From NCBI GenBank assembly GCA_001557505.1, contig LSAX01000013.1:803109-867108 (forward strand): a DNA stretch of 64,000 bases. Reading direction: 5' to 3'. This document shows, piece by piece, positions 1 through 13,683 of this stretch (its first letter is position 1; every line of letters begins with the position of its first letter). The translations under genes were made by a program, and so were the position numbers. The stretch comes from Reticulascus tulasneorum. Taxonomy: Eukaryota; Ascomycota; Sordariomycetes; Glomerellales; Reticulascaceae. The notes under the pieces were generated by a model, which saw only the letters and a list, made by a program, of their open reading frames with translations, did no database searches and was not told the origin of the DNA.

Positions 1-8
1 CCCATGTT

Positions 9-350
9 TTACCTTGAGATTCCGCGGATGAACTCAGCTATTGTGGGTTTCGGTAATATTGGAGGACGCCGGAGCCATGGGGATCCATCTTCAGCCTGGA
101 ATGGGTGACGCATTTCTGTAAAACCTTGAGAACGGCGACTTAAGATGTCTTCTATTAAGTGCGAAAAGGAACTGATCGTTATCATGTCCCCTGTCGGTAT
201 CATCATCTTCGTCTGCATTAAATCGTAATTGGCCCAAATTTTGGCAAGAGTTTGTTCGTACTCACAATAAGCCAGTGCGGACGAATCATGTCGCAAGGGA
301 TAAAGCGTAGATACAGATGAGAGGAAATCTCTCCTCAAAGACCCTTCCAT
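9..350 (-). CDS. Edge of an unidentified gene, 5' part only
   Basis: An ATG at 350 opens a 113-residue reading frame running towards the left edge. Its last sense codons are followed by AGGTAAAAC, which reads both as a stop and as a plausible splice donor (AG|GTAAAA), so the gene may continue beyond the window. I do not recognise the protein: it has no signal peptide, membrane segment or known motif, and is fairly rich in Ser, Leu and Arg. It lies downstream of the HR-PKS on the same strand, so it could be a further gene of that cluster, but this rests on position only. It could also be chance or a relic. Confidence 0.3.
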   Translation of the reverse strand: MEGSLRRDFLSSVSTLYPLRHDSSALAYCEYEQTLAKIWANYDLMQTKMMIPTGDMITISSFSHLIEDILSRRSQGFTEMRHPFQAEDGSPWLRRPPILPKPTIAEFIRGISR

Positions 351-1076
351 GTTTGGGTTTAGGCACTTTCGTTAGCATTTCCGCAGGGAGATTCACAGAA
401 TTCTGGTTTCAAAGGAAGACATCTGCATGATGCCTGACACTTGGCTACTGTACAAACCTAGTCAACGAGAGGGAGGATCGCTGCAATAACCTTGGCTACA
501 CCGGACAGGGGGGATCTTTGGTAGTTCGTGCCTTCGATGCGTTGCCACACAATACGTCTCGCCAGACAAGCTGAAATTAAGTATTGCGGGAAAAATAAAC
601 TGATTCTAATGGGCTGAGTTATATGGAGCCAGAAACTTCTCCCAGAGACAGTGATGATATTCCCCTCGGGGATATCATGTGAAGTTTATGTGCGATTCGT
701 ACCGTAAATCGTTTCCATCAGGCAGTTGTGCTTACACAGCAGCGGATCAAGCTATCCTTGGGAAAGTGAGAGCTAGAGCATAAGAAACATCTGGCTAGGT
801 AGGTTTATCCTCCTTTTATACATTTCTATTATGATTTGGCAATGAGCTATGAAGAATGTAGGTCAGATATCGCGGCATATTTCTTGCGACTTCGCTTAAG
901 GTATAGGTGGAAGTCCACGAAAAGTAAATCATACATCCATCTCCGGGCAACAAAGGCATCACACGTATTGAAGCAAGTCGGGTAATCTTGGGCAGAATAT
1001 GTCTTAACAGTCACCGATATCGTACGAGATAATTCCTCGCTATGGATCTCTTAGAGCATGTTCTGTCTCTCATTCC
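351..1076. other. Intergenic, 3' side of the PKS
   Basis: No convincing coding sequence, repeat or RNA gene seen. It separates the partial left gene from the PKS stop codon and should hold the PKS 3' UTR and the promoter of the left gene. Confidence 0.5.
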
Positions 1077-4000
1077 TCAGTTTTCTTTACTAAACCCCAT
1101 CTTTGATACAATCTTTTGGCACAACGCTACTAGGCTTGGCGAATTTACGACGTCAAGCGTCGTCAACTGGACTCCAAATGTTGTACGGACCCAGCTGCGA
1201 GGCTCTGCCGCTGCAAGTGAATCCATCCCGTACGCGTTGAGTGGGTACGCCGGATCAATCAGCTGGCCCAAGCGCAGCATCTTCGTGAACTGAGCTTGCA
1301 GCAATCCCACAGCAGAAGAGAGAACAATAGCATAATCCGGGTTCTTGGATCGGGTACAGAGGAGAAAGGTTTGCAGTTCTCTGTCCTGGCTAGTCCTTCC
1401 GGGTACCGTCGGGGAATCGTGCCCACCTTGGGCTATTCTCAACCCAGCTAAGCGTACATCGCGCAAGATTTCGCTGCTCTCGGGTTGAGGGACAGAAAGC
1501 CCTGTGATAATTTGAGCTTTCTTGGATGATTTCAAATGGCGGCTCGGATCGTGAGAATATTGTGTTAAAGAGCGATCGAGGATGCGCCGGAAAATGGCCT
1601 CATTAATGCCGAGCCAGACCTCATTGCTTAGACTCTTGTATAGCTCCTCGCTATTTGTTAACAGACCATTATCGTTGATCGGGCCAAGGGTGATATTCGA
1701 AGTAGGGAGGCCTTGCCCACACCTGTGCACCGCTAAGGCGTCTTGAAAGACGTCCATGCCGGCAGCATGCGCATACCCTGCCTGGCTTACAAGGCCAGCA
1801 GTTGAAGATATCATGATGAAGAATGGTAGCGGCGCTTTTCTCTCAAGTGAGACAGTGTGCAGATTCCATGTGCTCTGAATGTTACGAGCAACCGTTGCTT
1901 GGTAGTCTTCGAGAGACATGCAGTTAAAGTTTTGGGCCTGTTGACAGTGGAGGAGGACAGTTAGCAGTACATCGAGGGCATGTAAATCAAGAAAGAATGC
2001 TTGCCGTGAACTGCGTAGGCACTTGGATCAACCCGCCAATAGGAGCGGAATTATGGCTGTAGAACCGCCGTACGTCTTCAACCGAGGCCGCGTCGCCCTG
2101 GAGAAGAATCACAGAGCAGCCCATCGCTTGGAGTTTGTGAGGAAGCCTTTTTGCGTTAAGATTATTGAAGCCATTGCGAGACATGATTGCGAGATGCTTT
2201 GCTCCCCGCCGTGCTAGATGCAGTGCCAAACTGCTGGACACTCCTTCCAACTCTCCAACTAGGAAGTATGTCTTCTCGGGAGCCAGAACAGAGCTGAGCT
2301 GACGCTTTGCAATATACTCCTGGAACAGTCAGCAGATAGAGCGTAATCACCGGAGCAAATGGAACAATATTTTACCCGGACTTCAATCTCTGTGTCAGGA
2401 CCGCTGGAGATAATTACATTTCCGAACCGGTTGTTGTCATGGCATAACTGTAATGCTGCGTGGAATTTCTGGTATCCAAACACAGATTTAGGTAATACGG
2501 GCTTGATGTGATTTCCTTGGATCAAGTTGGACAACTCCGAGAGAGCGCTGATGTGGGTTAGCAAGACACTTCAGATGACACAGCGCCAAGACGGGAGAAC
2601 GGCCTTGCCTTGCTAGCTTGTCAACAGCCAAGGTTCGAATATCCAGGGTACAGAAAGAACGATTGTCCTCGAATTGATCCATGGGTAGCAAAGCCCGATC
2701 AAAAATATTCTTGCCGAGCTCTACGTGAACACCTCCTGGCGAGAGCAGATCCCAACATTGATCTGGTAGGTGACTTCCTGATGAGTTTATAAGAACATCA
2801 ATGCCATGACCCAGCGTCGCATGATATATGGTGGTCGCAAAGTTACGGGAAACCGAGGAGAAGATACGGTCTGTTGAGACCCCCATCTCTTGTGTAAGAA
2901 ATTGCTGCTCCTGGGCACTACTTGCTGTGACAAAAGGCTCACAAGACAGCCGGCGACAAATCTGGATGCAAGCTGTGCCGACGGAATTTGCGGCTGAATG
3001 AATCAGTACACGCTGGCCCTGCTTCAAGCGTGCCAGATGATGCAGGCTGTATATCGCCGTTGTGAACGCAGTTGGCAATGTTGCTGCATCCTCAAGAGCC
3101 ATGGTGTTAGGCAATGGGATGACAACGTTTCGCGAGACCACGACACGATTAGCAACAGTCCCACCATGGAAGAGAGCTACCCGCTGACCGACGTGGAGAT
3201 CAATGACGGCGTTACCGATGCGCACAACGATGCCGGCACCGCCATGACCCAGTTGGAGCGGCTCGCCTGGAACAGCACCCGTTGCCGCTGCGTAGTCATC
3301 TCCATCGATATTCGAAGCGAACATCTCTACTTCAACTTCTCTGGGATCAAGCAGTGTTGACTTGCCGTTTCCGAGCTCGGCGAACCGTAGGGCTTCTGAC
3401 CTGCCAAGCTGCTGGGATATCAAACCAATGGTCGCCTTGGCTGAATGCAGGTTGGTTGTGAATGGCTTCACTTCATCTATATCATTATTACCTCTGGGCC
3501 GATCGACACCTCGGTCTAGCCGGACGCGGCTAATGTGCAAAAGACCGGCGCGTTCAACGAATTCAAGATCTGCGGACAGGGATGACCGGGCTGCTTTAAG
3601 TCCAAGCAGGGTGGCATGCATGGCTTCCACCGTGTTGCCGAGGCTTTCCATCGCCGCCGATTCGATGTCCAATGTTGCGATGCGACAGTTCGGTTGCTCG
3701 GCTCGCACAGATCTGAAGACACCATGACACACTGCCTTGAGGGGGGAGGAAACTTGCATTTGTGAGCCTTGAGTTACCCAGAGCAATTGATTTCCTTGTT
3801 GGACAAGGTTTTGTATAGCTTCCAGTTGATATTGCGTCGCTGTGGCAAACAGGGGCTGATGGACTTCATCCATAACGAGTATCGTGGCGTCGGCGGGTTG
3901 TTGCGTTAGCCTGTGTCCTGCCTCGAGCTCAAGCTCTGTTATTGACCAGCCCTTATCCCTGAGCAGGTCTGTAGCGGCTTTGGACCAAGAAGATATTCCA

Positions 4001-7000
4001 GGCGAGGAAAGGTACAAAATGACAAGGCTCCGGTCATAAGCGCCTGTCTTATCCGCAGAGTTCGCTTCCGCGACGAATAAGCCATCGGCTGCCTGGCGAA
4101 CGTTGTTGAATTTGCTATGCGCCAGAGCGTCTCTCAAGTGCTCTTCTTCCGCACTCGTGTCTTTGCTAACACTGGAATGTTGTATGATGATTGTACCACC
4201 ATGGGCCAGGAGACGGCGGGCGTTGCGAGCCAAAACCCTTGTGCTCGCAGCAGACGATAGTTTCGAGGTTCTAACCAAGACCAGTTCCAGGTTTGACAAC
4301 TCAGGCGGTGCCTCAAACAATTGGTTTGTGATAGAAAGCAACGTAAACTGAGAAATGTGGGCGGTCGGCAACTGAGAATAAATCTCCTGCGCAGAGACGA
4401 CAGACTCGGGACGATCGGACGCGTAGCTGTATTCCCTGGCAGTGGCGCGCACGGCCACACTTTTCACGCTGCCGGATAACCACAAAGACTTAGCCTCGCC
4501 GGACGTCAAGTCCACCTCGAGAACCCTCAGATTGGGCCGCTTATGTGCTGCTAGATCCAGAACGTCCTGGACACAATCTTGGACATTGTCAGTAGGACGG
4601 CGGATTGCTTGGCGTAGCTTCGCGTCGCTGTCCAAGTAGTCGACATCCGGCCTCCACTCCAGTTGCATGTATACTGGCAACGGAGAGCTATTCCCTTGCA
4701 CTCTCATGGAGGACAGTGAAATTCCTTTTAGATCCATGATCATGGTTCCGCTCTTAGGGTCGTAGAGAGATGCGTGAGAAAGTAGCTTCTTACCCAGAGA
4801 CTCGGATGTGGTGACTGACACCGCCTCGTTAGACCGCCAGGTCTCGCCGCAGAGAACGATTCTGTCGATTCGGGTGGGAATATAAACCGTGCTAACTCTA
4901 GCGTAATCACCACGGTGTAGAGGCGTGAGCGTGGCCTGTATACAGCAGTCCATCGGCGCGGGATGCAGAGGATACTCGGACTGCGGCTCCCACCTCGAAC
5001 GCGGTGGATCTAACGAGACGGTAGAACGCGCAAGCAACCTGCCCTCTGTGCACTCGATCTGTGCTTGCTTCTGGAAAGAAGGACCATATGCGTACCCAGC
5101 ATTCTCAAAGGCTTGGTACCAAAGCCTCGCGGGCAATGGGTCTCGTAGCGGCAGGGTGTAGTCGTCAGGACTGGCTTCAGGTAAAAGTTCGCTGGTGTTA
5201 GACACAAGCCTCACGAGCCCATTGCTGTGCTCAATCCACGGGTCAGACGAGAATGAGGAACTCTCTGGAGCCAAAGACATGATCTTAAATGTCCACCAGT
5301 TCGTACCTAGTCGTCCCACAGGCGCAAGGGATAGCATCAGCGTTACTTCAAGCTCTTCATCGAGCACCAGTGCTCGCTCAAAGCGCACGTCTCTTAGACA
5401 ATAGTGATAGTCTCGAGATGCGGGGGGCATATGTTTCTGGGATAAGGCAGTTGATATCGTGGTCTGCCGAGCGGCCTCGACTGCCATGGCAATGTAACCG
5501 GCGGCGGGAAAGAGGATCTCGGAACCTATCTTGTGGTCCCGTAGCCAGGGCAAGTCTTGGACACGAAGTGTCTTGGTCCACGATGGACTTTCCCAGGCGG
5601 TTCCAAGGACCTTCCCCCCTAGCAGATCATGCTCAGGGAACATTCTGTATCTCCAATCTTTGCTAGCAAGGCTTTCGTGCCAATACTGTGTCGAGTGGTT
5701 CCACTTGTAATTCGGCAAGTCAATGATGACCGCCGGCCTCGACTCAGTTACAGCGCCTTCATCTGCGTTCACTTGGAGGATTGAAATGCTGGAATCGTGG
5801 AGAAACAGTTGACCTGCAACACCGAACAACGCGAGGATTGTGTCGGCGCCGCGCTGGGCTGCGGATGTATAAGTGACGTTTTCCACCCCTGCTTGCCTAA
5901 TGATTTGTCCGACGGGTCCGGCGAGGGTGGCGCCTGGGCCGATCTCAATCAACAGATTAGCGGCGAGAGCGGGGTCTTCGACTATCCTCTTGCAGGCTCC
6001 CTCGAACTGTACAGCAGAAACCATATTGGTCTTCCAATAAGCAGCACTGCAGGCCTCAGACCCCGCTAGCACAGCTGTAGTGACAGACGAGACCATGCGC
6101 TCTTTCCGCTTCCCCATGTCGCCCATAGCTTGATCAAGTTGACCATGGTCCAAGAGCAGTCTCTCATAACTATCCCCGATCTCAGACATATAATGCGAAT
6201 GATATGGCAGTTCTACCTGCAGTAGTCTGGCGAAGTGACCGTCGGCTTGGATAGTCTGGGCCAACTCTGACAACATTGCAGCTGGCCCGGAGATGGTGAC
6301 GCTGGTAGGGCTGTTGTAGCACGCAATGGCGACTTGCTGGGCAAGAGAGGCAGATTCGAGGTATCTCTGGACGTGGTCCGGGGCCAATCCCACGGCCAGC
6401 ATCCCCATAGACGTTTTCATGGCGACCTCCTTGGCGGCCTGACCTCGAAAATACGCAGCGAGAATGGCTTGCGCCGGCGTCAAGAGGCCGGCGCTGCATG
6501 CAGCTGCGATCTCGCCGGAGGAATGCCCAATGACGACATCTGCCTTCACATTCCACGACGTCAAGACAGAAAGAAAAGCCAGTTGCAGCGCGGTCACGAG
6601 AGGCTGGGAAAATTCGGGCTTTCGCAGGTGTTCAGCTGAGCGAGGCTGAGTCAACTCTGCCAGCAACGACCAACATGGTCTCAGGCACGCCGGCAGCTCC
6701 TGCAGCACGGCATCAAGTTCCTCGACCATAGCCTTGGCAGTCTTGGGAAACAGCCTTATGAGGTCCGAGCCCATTTCAGACCATTGAGCGCCCTGCCCCG
6801 TGAATACGAAGCCGATCCGCGCGGGAGTCGGTGGTTTCTTTGCGTATTTAGCAAAGTCCACCGGCAAAGTCTCGATGTTGCCTCCCTTCTTCGGACGGCT
6901 AACCACGAAGGCCCGATGAAAGTGTCTCGAACGCCGTTCGGAAAGGGTGAAGCTCAGATCCGACACCTTGATGTCTACACGAGGGTCCACAAGGTGTGCT

Positions 7001-8698
7001 GAAAGAGCCTCGATCTGTCGTTTCAAAGAGTCAGCATCATTGGCAGAAAAGACAAGCACACTTGGGCGCGGCGCTGGGGCATCGGATGAGAAGCCAGCTC
7101 CTGGACCGCCATTAGCGAGTAATGACAATACATCGCCTGGTTCAGCATATGAGGTGATGTACCGCTTGGTTCTCGGCCGCACTGTAAAGGTATTGTTCTG
7201 GATGTAATGCTCGGCGTTGTCTAAGACGACGTGTGCGTTCGAACCCCCAAACCCAGATGACGCAACACTGGCGCGGCGATAGTCTCTCGTGCGCTGTGGC
7301 CAATTCATGTTGCGTCTTGTGGCACGTACGCGCAATCCCTCAAAATCGATGTCGGGGTTCGGGGTGATAAAGGTCGGGTTACCGGGGATGACTCCCCTCT
7401 CCACGGCCATCATGGCTTTCATAAGGCCCGAGATGCCTGCTCCCGGCTCGGCATGCCCTAGGTTGCTCTTGATAGTCCCAATAATGAGTGGCTCAGATGG
7501 GTCGCGCATGCTGGCCAAAACAGATGCGGAACCCCTGACTTCGCTGGGGTCTCCGGCCGGTGTTCCCGTTGCATGGCATTCCATGAAGGCTGTCTCAGTA
7601 AACTGCGTTCTATCGATGCCGGCGTCACAGTAAGATGCCCAAATAGCAGCAGCTTGTGCTTCTGCGTTAGGGCTGTGTATCCCTGGTGTGCGGCCGTCAC
7701 TGTTATTTGCTGTGCCGCGGATGACAGCTCGGACGGGATCACCGTCTCGCAGTGCATCCGACAGTCGCTTGAGATATACGGCATTGACCGCCTCGGCTCT
7801 GCAGTACCCATCTGCCTTGGCATCAAATGAGTGGCACCTCCCGGTCGGAGAGAAAGCAGCTCGCATGGTTCCCAACTCCTCATTGTACTCCGGTGACATC
7901 CACAACTGAGCTGCGGCCACAATCGCGCCATTCAACTTTCCGGCCCGGAGGTATTGGCAGGCTGCATCTATCCCCACGAGCCCACCTGAACAGGCTGTGT
8001 CGATTGTCCAGCTGATATCGCAGGGTCATGTCAGCCGGAGGTCGGAACGGCCCACCTCATGGCCTTCTTGTGCACTGACCTGGAGCCCTTGATGTTCAAA
8101 AAGTGGCTGATCCTATTACTAAGAATAGCGCGGCTTATACCAGCACTCGTCCCTGGTGCTCTCAAAGCAGGGTTTCGGCTCTGCATCTCATGCCAGTCTA
8201 AGATTTGATAGCTGAGCAATGATCCTGACCACGGACAGCGCCAGTCTTGGGGGTAACCTCACCGGCAGCATAGCTCGCAACAAAGCAGCCGATCTCATCT
8301 CCATCTATACCTTCCATAGTGATCCCACCGTTTTCCAAGCATTCGTATACCACCTCGAGGAGCTGTCGTTGCTGTGGATCCATCGATACAGCGTCAGACT
8401 TGCTGATGTGGAAGAAAGGAGCGTCAAATGCGCCAAGGTCAATGTCCTCGATAAACATGCCGTGACACGTCTTCAGTGTGCCGGGCCTCCCAGAGCCATC
8501 AAAGTGCCCCTCGACATTGTAGCGGGATTTTGGCACTGCATCGGATGTAGCAATGCCTCCCGCCAGGAGAAATTCCCACAGCTGATGCGGGTTTTGAATA
8601 TGTCCAGGTAGACGACACGCCACGGAGATGATAGCGATGGGCTCAGCAACCGGCGAGGGGAAGTCGCTTGAGGTGGGGGTCGGCGCATTAGAATCCAT
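1077..8698 (-). CDS. Highly reducing polyketide synthase (KS-AT-DH-psiMT-ER-KR-ACP)
   Basis: Iterative type I PKS, 2434 aa. Exons 8698-8263, 8197-8080, 8011-2609, 2547-2376, 2319-2005 and 1937-1077 sum to an exact frame. The KS has active Cys192 in DTACSGG plus the ECHATGTP and KSNLGHAEP histidines. The AT has GHSSG near residue 680. The DH has its His near 1011 ([12 protein letters not shown]) and its Asp near 1206 (HPAPMDCC). The methyltransferase stretch near 1350 lacks a glycine-rich SAM motif and looks vestigial. The ER (about 1700-2040) has HSAANSVG. The KR (about 2050-2260) has an altered nucleotide motif ([12 protein letters not shown]) but keeps SS and Tyr near 2201. The ACP has its Ser near 2387 in GMDSL. 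There is no release domain, so the neighbouring hydrolase may act in offloading. Introns 1938-2004 and 2548-2608 use GC donors. The product would be a reduced, probably unmethylated chain; KR activity is in doubt. Confidence 0.92.
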
Positions 8699-9213
8699 GA
8701 CCGTGAGCTCGACCTTGAGATTTGGACCAACTTGTTTTTCGTTTCCAAGGTCTCTGCGTTGAATTGCGATGTTCGTGGGAGAAGCAAAAACGGAGCGAAA
8801 GCGAACCTGCACACTTCTGCTGCAAGGGACACGGATAATACATGGAAATCTACATTGGTACCACGAACCAGTTATCTGTCGACCTCATTGCATGTCGAGA
8901 CAGGGAAAGCTCAAGACATTGTTGAGGCCTATCCCTGGAGGATGTGTCTCACATCGATGTCGACCGGGACTCCACATTCCAATGCCCGGGCGAATTTGCT
9001 ATCTTTCTCACTGAACCAGACAATAGTGGGCCAGAGTGAGGTGCCACAAGCTTCTTTGATCCTTAGTGGAGCCATTCTCGGGCAAATAGGTAAAGCTATC
9101 TGTATATAACAATCAGACGTGCTGGCACAGCCCCGGTTACCACAGACTGGAATCGGAACCCGTCACGACCAAATCAATTGTTTTAACATTGAAACCGCGT
9201 ACAATCGCTCAAA
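8699..9213. promoter_or_regulatory. Bidirectional promoter between PKS and hydrolase
   Basis: The PKS and the hydrolase are transcribed away from each other across these 515 bases. TATATAA at 9103-9109, about 105 bases before the hydrolase ATG, is a good TATA candidate. No clear zinc-cluster palindrome was recognised. The shared spacer suggests co-regulation. Confidence 0.55.
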
Positions 9214-10170
9214 ATGTTAGCCGAGCGCCGTGACAATGTCGAGTTTTCTACGATGGACGGTCTGACCCTCCGGGGCTGGCTGTATCCGTCCACCAAGCGA
9301 GGCCCAGCTCTCGTGATGATCCAGGGTGTAGGTGAAATTACCAAACATAGGGCACTTGAGAAAGTATTGCTAAATGGTCGTCCAATGTAGTTCAACGCTT
9401 CCAAGGAGTACCTCTTGCCTGATGTGGCAGTTTGGTTTCAGAAGCGAGGAGTCGCTTCATTGGTGGTAGATATTCGCACTACCGGCTCGAGCGACGGAGA
9501 GCCTCGTAATGATATCGATCTGAACAAGCAAGTTGAAGACTGCCATGATGCCGTGTCATTTCTTTTGCGTCATCCCTCCGTTGATCCGGAGCGGATTGTG
9601 TACTGGGGCTATTCACTTGGTGCTTTGACAGCGCTATGTGCTGCAGCTCTAGACAAGCGTGTCGCAGCGGTCATTGCAACTGCCCCCAACACCGATTTTG
9701 TTTTCGAACCCCAGAAGCGGGCTGCTACGCTCGCTTTGGCAATGAGGGACCGCGTCTCCCGCCTCGCAGGCAATCCACCATTGTATCTGAAAATTATTGG
9801 CGAGGATGGAGAAAACCCAGCGGGGTGGTATCTGGGGGAGGATCGAAAGACACCCGAAGAATTGGATGCTCTCTTCAACTCCTCGAACATCATGAACCAG
9901 GTAACGATTCAAAGCTACTATCGACTGCTAAAGTGGCAGCCGTTCGGGTTGATGCCAATGGTCAGCCCAACACCAGTGATGATGGTGACGCCTTCAGACG
10001 ACGATTTGTCAAAGCCAGACAACCAACGGAAACTGTTCGAAATTTTCAAGGAGCCTAAGGAGTTTGTGCTTGCAGAGAATAAGGGTCATATGAACTGCAT
10101 CACGGGAGAGGATGGTGAAATATACTTGCAAAAGCAGCTGGAATTTTTGAAAAGGATGCTCAAGTTTTAA
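9214..10170 (+). CDS. Alpha/beta hydrolase, PKS-associated
   Basis: Soluble alpha/beta-hydrolase of 297 aa. Exons 9214-9327 and 9391-10170 are joined across a GTAGGT...TAG intron, restoring the IQG-FNASKE strand-turn typical of the family. The nucleophile is Ser113 in GYSLG, the acid is probably Asp near 240 (PSDDDL) and the base His271 (KGHMNC), so the triad looks complete. The fold is of the broad dienelactone hydrolase/peptidase-like group often found beside fungal PKS genes, where members release, trim or transesterify polyketides. The divergent pairing with an HR-PKS lacking a thioesterase supports such a role (inference). It has no signal peptide. Confidence 0.85.
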
Positions 10171-13100
10171 ACATGTGACATAGACACGAGACTCACGCAG
10201 AAGGGGCGAACTATGATAGCCATGTCCCTGATACTGGATCTTGGAGCTGTCCTCGAGTTGGAGAGAAAGGGGAAGTGGACAAGAAAATTAATCGGAAAGT
10301 AACCTTTGCGATGTGACGTATCTTCATTCAATAATATGGAAGATTGTTAAGAGTCCATTCATCACGAATGAAGTCGGGCCTTGATGTAACGCAAATAATC
10401 ATTTCTCATCTATAATTTAACTGCAAAAGACTCCATTAGCTCAGGTTCTAGAATGACAGAAGCGAAAAACTTATTAAGAGGCTGAAGAGCAGGCCTAAGA
10501 AATGATACCAGTGATGGATACCAAAAAAAAAGAAATTTGAACCTTCAACTAGGTAGTAGATTAGAAATGGCCAGAGATTTCAATCAAAACTACCCAAAGC
10601 TTGTGCGCCTCGTCACCCCCTAATGTCCTGTCTAGTCGTGCTCATTAAAGGTTGAAATAAGGAAGAAATCGTCCGGGAGTTTTGAAGCGAGCCTGTAGGG
10701 GGCGCTTTTGGGAACGTCCGTTAAATTCTACTACTTATTTAGAGAGCAGCATATAAAGAATGCATCAATGTAGTGTATTTGTCTCATATATTTTGTCAAT
10801 ATCGTTATATGACCCTGTAACTAACAGATTCAAAGAAAACACATTTTCGTCGTTGACGTGAGTTGAGGTGTGGCATGTCCGACTAATTACTCGACCTGCG
10901 AGGGAGTAATGAATCAGAAGATAAAAACGATCATAAAGCTTTCCTAAATAGAAATGCAACCTAGCCTTTTCGGCATGTCTCTTTCCCTCTGACGACATTT
11001 AGAGTAGGCCCAGATCTTTTGCCATCGGATGGCCATTGCACAAACTTTATAAGACACACTTGAACATGGTGTAGGAAATATCGAGATATACCGACATTTT
11101 TCGGCCACGCATAAATAAACCACTCGGCTCGATAGCATGCTTTCTTATGATATAACTGCTTACGCCTACACTATTCCACTGGTATCTGAAGCACCACCAT
11201 CATCAACGAGTTGACTGGCTGTCCAAGAACCATTGCACTCATTCACATTGCGTCTATCAACGTATTCACAAGTTACCGCCTATCAAGGGCCTCCAACATG
11301 GCCATGGGACATTGTACGTGAACAGGCATCGACCACCCCCCCTCGTGATATCTTTGCACTCTGTGGGTCCATTGTCATTTCTGGTTTTTACTGAATTATT
11401 AATTGTCATGTTGAGCAAATGTTGGTCCTTAAGGCCTTTCCTGAATACGTCACACCAACAACATGAAGCATAGTGTATCTTTCTGTGCTCCCGACCTAGA
11501 CAAGATACTAGAGCTTACTTCATTGAATGAACTCCCATTCTCCACTATGGATACCTGAAGTTCCTATGCGAGCTGTGATCGTCGTATTCTCTCAGGTAGC
11601 TGTGTAGCAGCTCCAGGCTCCCTCCAACCTAAAACTTGTGAAGAGGGAAAATACCCTTATAGAGGGGTTTTAAAGCTCACTCTAACTGCACGCCAGATAT
11701 GAGCGCGTTGTGATACGTCGAGAAGGTGCACAGATATTGATATCCATGCAATGCGGACCAGGAAGTCCAAGGATCTTGGAGACAAGTATCAACGATAACG
11801 CCATTAGATTTCGGGAAATATCTATCTCTGGCGATGAAAAGAAATTGCTACCATCTGGGGAGTTTCGCTCTTAAGTCGCCGAAGCGTGAAATATATTAGT
11901 TATGCTGCGGTGGCTACCTTGGCTTGATGACCTGTGTTTTCAAGGCATTGCATAACAGCCTAATGATACTCGATGAACATCAGCTTGCATGTGCGGACAA
12001 CACTGAAAACCAGATGGATATGCCCAACCACACATAAACCTGAAACAAATTTCTGCGTACCCAGAGTGCTTTCTCGGGATTGAGTAGCAACCTAATCTGT
12101 CCACAAACCCGAATGCGGAGGCCACTCCAGGATCCTTACAGGACGAGCGCTTTTCTGCCGAACAATCTCTCCTGAAAATTTCAGAAGAGACTATCTCCGT
12201 GACTCATCGCACCAGCTGACGGGACCGGGGCCGAATATTTCGGGGGACCGGGATGATCCAAATGTGCCGGTTCCCAAGAGTCCGGTTAATCGGACCCAAC
12301 ACCTACCTAGCCTCAGTTTAGGTACAGAGGACTAGAGATACATAGAATTTGCTAGCAACCGCACCAAAATATTAAGTGCCCCTCGATCAACGCGCCTAAC
12401 GTGGTCCTGAACCCAACAGCAACAGCAAGACTGAAGCCTTTACAACCACCTGACTTAGCAGCTCTTTACCTACTTATCTTATTCGAAACCACCGATATTA
12501 GGCTCCTACCACCTGCCTTTACAATCATCATCTTCACAGCCGATTTTACACCAACTAGGTCACAGTCACAGATCTCAAGAAGACAGCCAGCAAGGGCATA
12601 CCCTTAGGAGCAGGTTATATAGTTCAAGCAGCATAATCAAACACCACAAAAATGCTCATATACAAGTTTTATAGACAGTAAATAGCTTCGATTTACTGTC
12701 AGTGTTAGTTTTAGGCCGCCTCGGCTTGTTGATTGAGTGATATTTAATATTTTGATGTGTTTGTTGAGAAATTATATGTGCCTTTAATGCTCTATCCTTG
12801 TTTTGGACCGGTGATGTATCCTTTTAATGGAACTATGCTGTCCAATTGACCCGACTCAGTTCCCAATGCTTCTGTCTCGCTGTGACTAGATAGTGAGTTG
12901 AGTGATTGAATCCAGCAAAATTATTGGGACGCTGAAATGCTCAATTCCCAACGGAGCCTTCGAGACATCACTACATTTAGACCATCAGTGGATAGAGATA
13001 GCAAATAAAAACATGTAGGGGCGGTGTCTTGGAGAGGAAGAGCAAACTCGATCATTTCATTTGACGATAGGCTGAGAACATGGATTTTTCAAAAGGGATG

Positions 13101-13683
13101 AGCGATCCCAACAGCCGTGCAACATGGGTTTGTGGAAGGGGGTGTTTGTCTTCATGATTTAACATTTACGCGTCCACAACAGTGTCCACGCCCATGAGAT
13201 GGATGTCTTAGACAGCGTAGCCAACGTTTGCTAGGGAATGCTGCGAGATTTAATTTGGCGAAGTACATCACGGTGGTTTTGAGTTTAGAGCGGCACACCG
13301 CTGGTATTGTCGAACAGGGGAGTCTGTTGATCCCGATCATCGGTGCTCATACGAAAGTACACTATACCCCGAGATAAACTTTCTATCTTCGGACCGAAGC
13401 TGTCAGACCCCCCCACCGCCACCAATGTCACTCCCTGGCGCTTGCATTAGCCGCATTGAGAACAGGAGCTAAGAGACTTTAGGACGCTCTCATTTATTCA
13501 GAAGATGGCCATGATGGAGGAAGTTGCACCAAGTCCGCCTTTCCCGTGGGCTGGAGTCTCTGTGTTCTTTCTGCAATTGTCTCCCAGTTTTCGGTACGGG
13601 GATTTGCTCCTGTCTCTTGTTTTCCTGCACTTGATCAGCTCACATATCTATCGTGCACGTGAGCTGTGCGATCAACAAGGAGG
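10171..13683. other. Gene-free spacer, 3.5 kb
   Basis: No exon chain, RNA gene or known transposon recognised. Short open frames are scattered and overlap stops. It contains the hairpin at 12674-12700, annotated separately, and GC-richer stretches near 12200-12320. This is the longest gap between the PKS pair and the terpenoid cluster. Confidence 0.5.
12674..12700. repeat. Perfect 10-bp inverted repeat (hairpin)
   Basis: GACAGTAAAT at 12674-12683 is the exact reverse complement of ATTTACTGTC at 12691-12700, with a 7-base loop AGCTTCG. It could form a hairpin or be a dyad binding site; it may also be chance in AT-rich DNA. Confidence 0.6.

Noticed and set aside
2259..2610. Apparent frameshift inactivating the PKS enoylreductase
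   Set aside because: A GC-AG intron (2548-2608) with a GCTAAC branch site restores the frame and the family alignment.
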